Part shown: one piece after another, positions 5,703 through 6,014 of the stretch
Layout: every line of letters starts with the position of its first letter
How positions within the stretch are numbered: position 1 is the first letter of the stretch
Source of the DNA: Flavobacterium sp.
GTDB taxonomy: Bacteria > Bacteroidota > Bacteroidia > Flavobacteriales > Flavobacteriaceae
DNA: 6,014 bases
Reading direction: 5' to 3'
NCBI GenBank assembly: GCA_024642295.1
Contig: JAHEBK010000117.1
Location: forward strand, 1-6,014
Program-made: the position numbers and the translations under genes
The notes under the pieces: generated by a model
Told to the model about the DNA's origin: nothing
The model's input: the letters and a program-made list of their open reading frames with translations, nothing else
Databases searched by the model: none

Positions 5703-6014
5703 ATGGATTCGCAAATAAAAAAAATACACCAACAATTGGTGGACAAAGAAATTACTTGTACGGCTTTGGTACAAGAAAAATTGAACTTGCTTGCAGCAAA
5801 CAAATACAATTCCGTTAATTCGACTTTAGATACTTTGGCTTTGGATTTAGCTGCAAAAGTGGATGCTAAAATTGCAAACGGTGAAACCATTGGGTTACTT
5901 GAAGGAATTCCTTTCGGGATTAAAGATGTGTATATGGTTCAAGGAACCTACACCACAGCAAGTTCTGATTTATTAAAAAATTACAAATCAGCATACACGG
6001 CTACTGCGATTCAA
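5703..6014 (+). CDS. gatA: GatA-type amidase, N-terminal part (3' end outside window)
   Basis: The 104 visible codons start at ATG 5703 and run off the window. The order of segments is that of amidase-signature GatA proteins: a first helical part with ITCTALVQEKLNLLAANKYN (17-36), where GatA has Ser-x-x-Glu-Leu-Val...Leu-Asn-Ala, then LLEGIPFGIKDVYMVQG (65-81), then TTASSDLLKNY (84-94) and ATAIQ at the edge. Lys74 in GIKD is the catalytic lysine of the Ser-cisSer-Lys triad; the two serines would lie downstream and are not visible. GatA frees ammonia from glutamine and passes it to GatB for tRNA-dependent amidation. Full-length proteins have about 480-540 residues, so roughly four fifths is missing. 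The close GatC-like gene favours GatA over a general amidase, but a paralogous amidase remains possible. Confidence 0.8.
   Translation, partial: MDSQIKKIHQQLVDKEITCTALVQEKLNLLAANKYNSVNSTLDTLALDLAAKVDAKIANGETIGLLEGIPFGIKDVYMVQGTYTTASSDLLKNYKSAYTATAIQ

Noticed and set aside
5277..5774. 165-codon open frame on the minus strand
   Set aside because: It overlaps the GatC-like gene and the start of gatA, both of which have family motifs, and its translation has no recognisable domain. It is an antisense shadow in AT-rich DNA.

Overview
The window is AT-rich, uses the standard bacterial code, and looks like a chromosomal segment of a Bacteroidota organism, most likely a Flavobacterium or close relative. 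The signs are a TAnnTTTG-type promoter box without clear Shine-Dalgarno sequences, a DUF2911 protein, a TPR protein paired with an outer-membrane barrel, and exported proteins whose signal peptides appear to be cut just before a glutamine. No mobile element, CRISPR array, tRNA or rRNA is visible.

Layout. (1) Positions 3-3892, plus strand: the 3' part of a large TPR-repeat protein, then, 23 bases later, a 592-residue outer-membrane beta-barrel of the TonB-dependent receptor type. The pair looks like one transcript and ends at a strong hairpin terminator (3918-3965). (2) Positions 3893-4092: a 200-base convergent intergenic region made almost entirely of short, mutually inverted CACAAAG/CTTTGTG-like units and small palindromes. 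It resembles a dispersed palindromic repeat element. (3) Positions 4093-4638, minus strand: a secreted DUF2911 protein. (4) Positions 4639-4819: a divergent intergenic region with an AT-rich inverted repeat, a clear Bacteroidota promoter, and a leader holding three copies of TTAGTT(N)CTC that can fold into two mutually exclusive hairpins. (5) Positions 4820-5269, plus strand: a small GreA/GreB-like protein that keeps the two acidic tip residues of Gre factors. It is followed by a hairpin terminator (5300-5333). (6) Positions 5431-6014, plus strand: a divergent GatC-like small protein, then after 2 bases the N-terminal third or less of a GatA-type amidase, cut by the window edge.

Two genetic units can be read functionally. 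The TPR protein and the barrel probably work together in the cell envelope. The gatC-like and gatA genes probably form the start of a tRNA-dependent amidotransferase unit. The most useful non-obvious observations are the GatC identity of the small ORF before gatA, the Gre-like acidic-tip motif in the 149-residue protein, the switch-like leader in front of it, and the apparently plugless barrel that still carries a TonB-box-like stretch. I saw no entirely new system here. Most of the window is ordinary core flavobacterial sequence with a few under-described parts.
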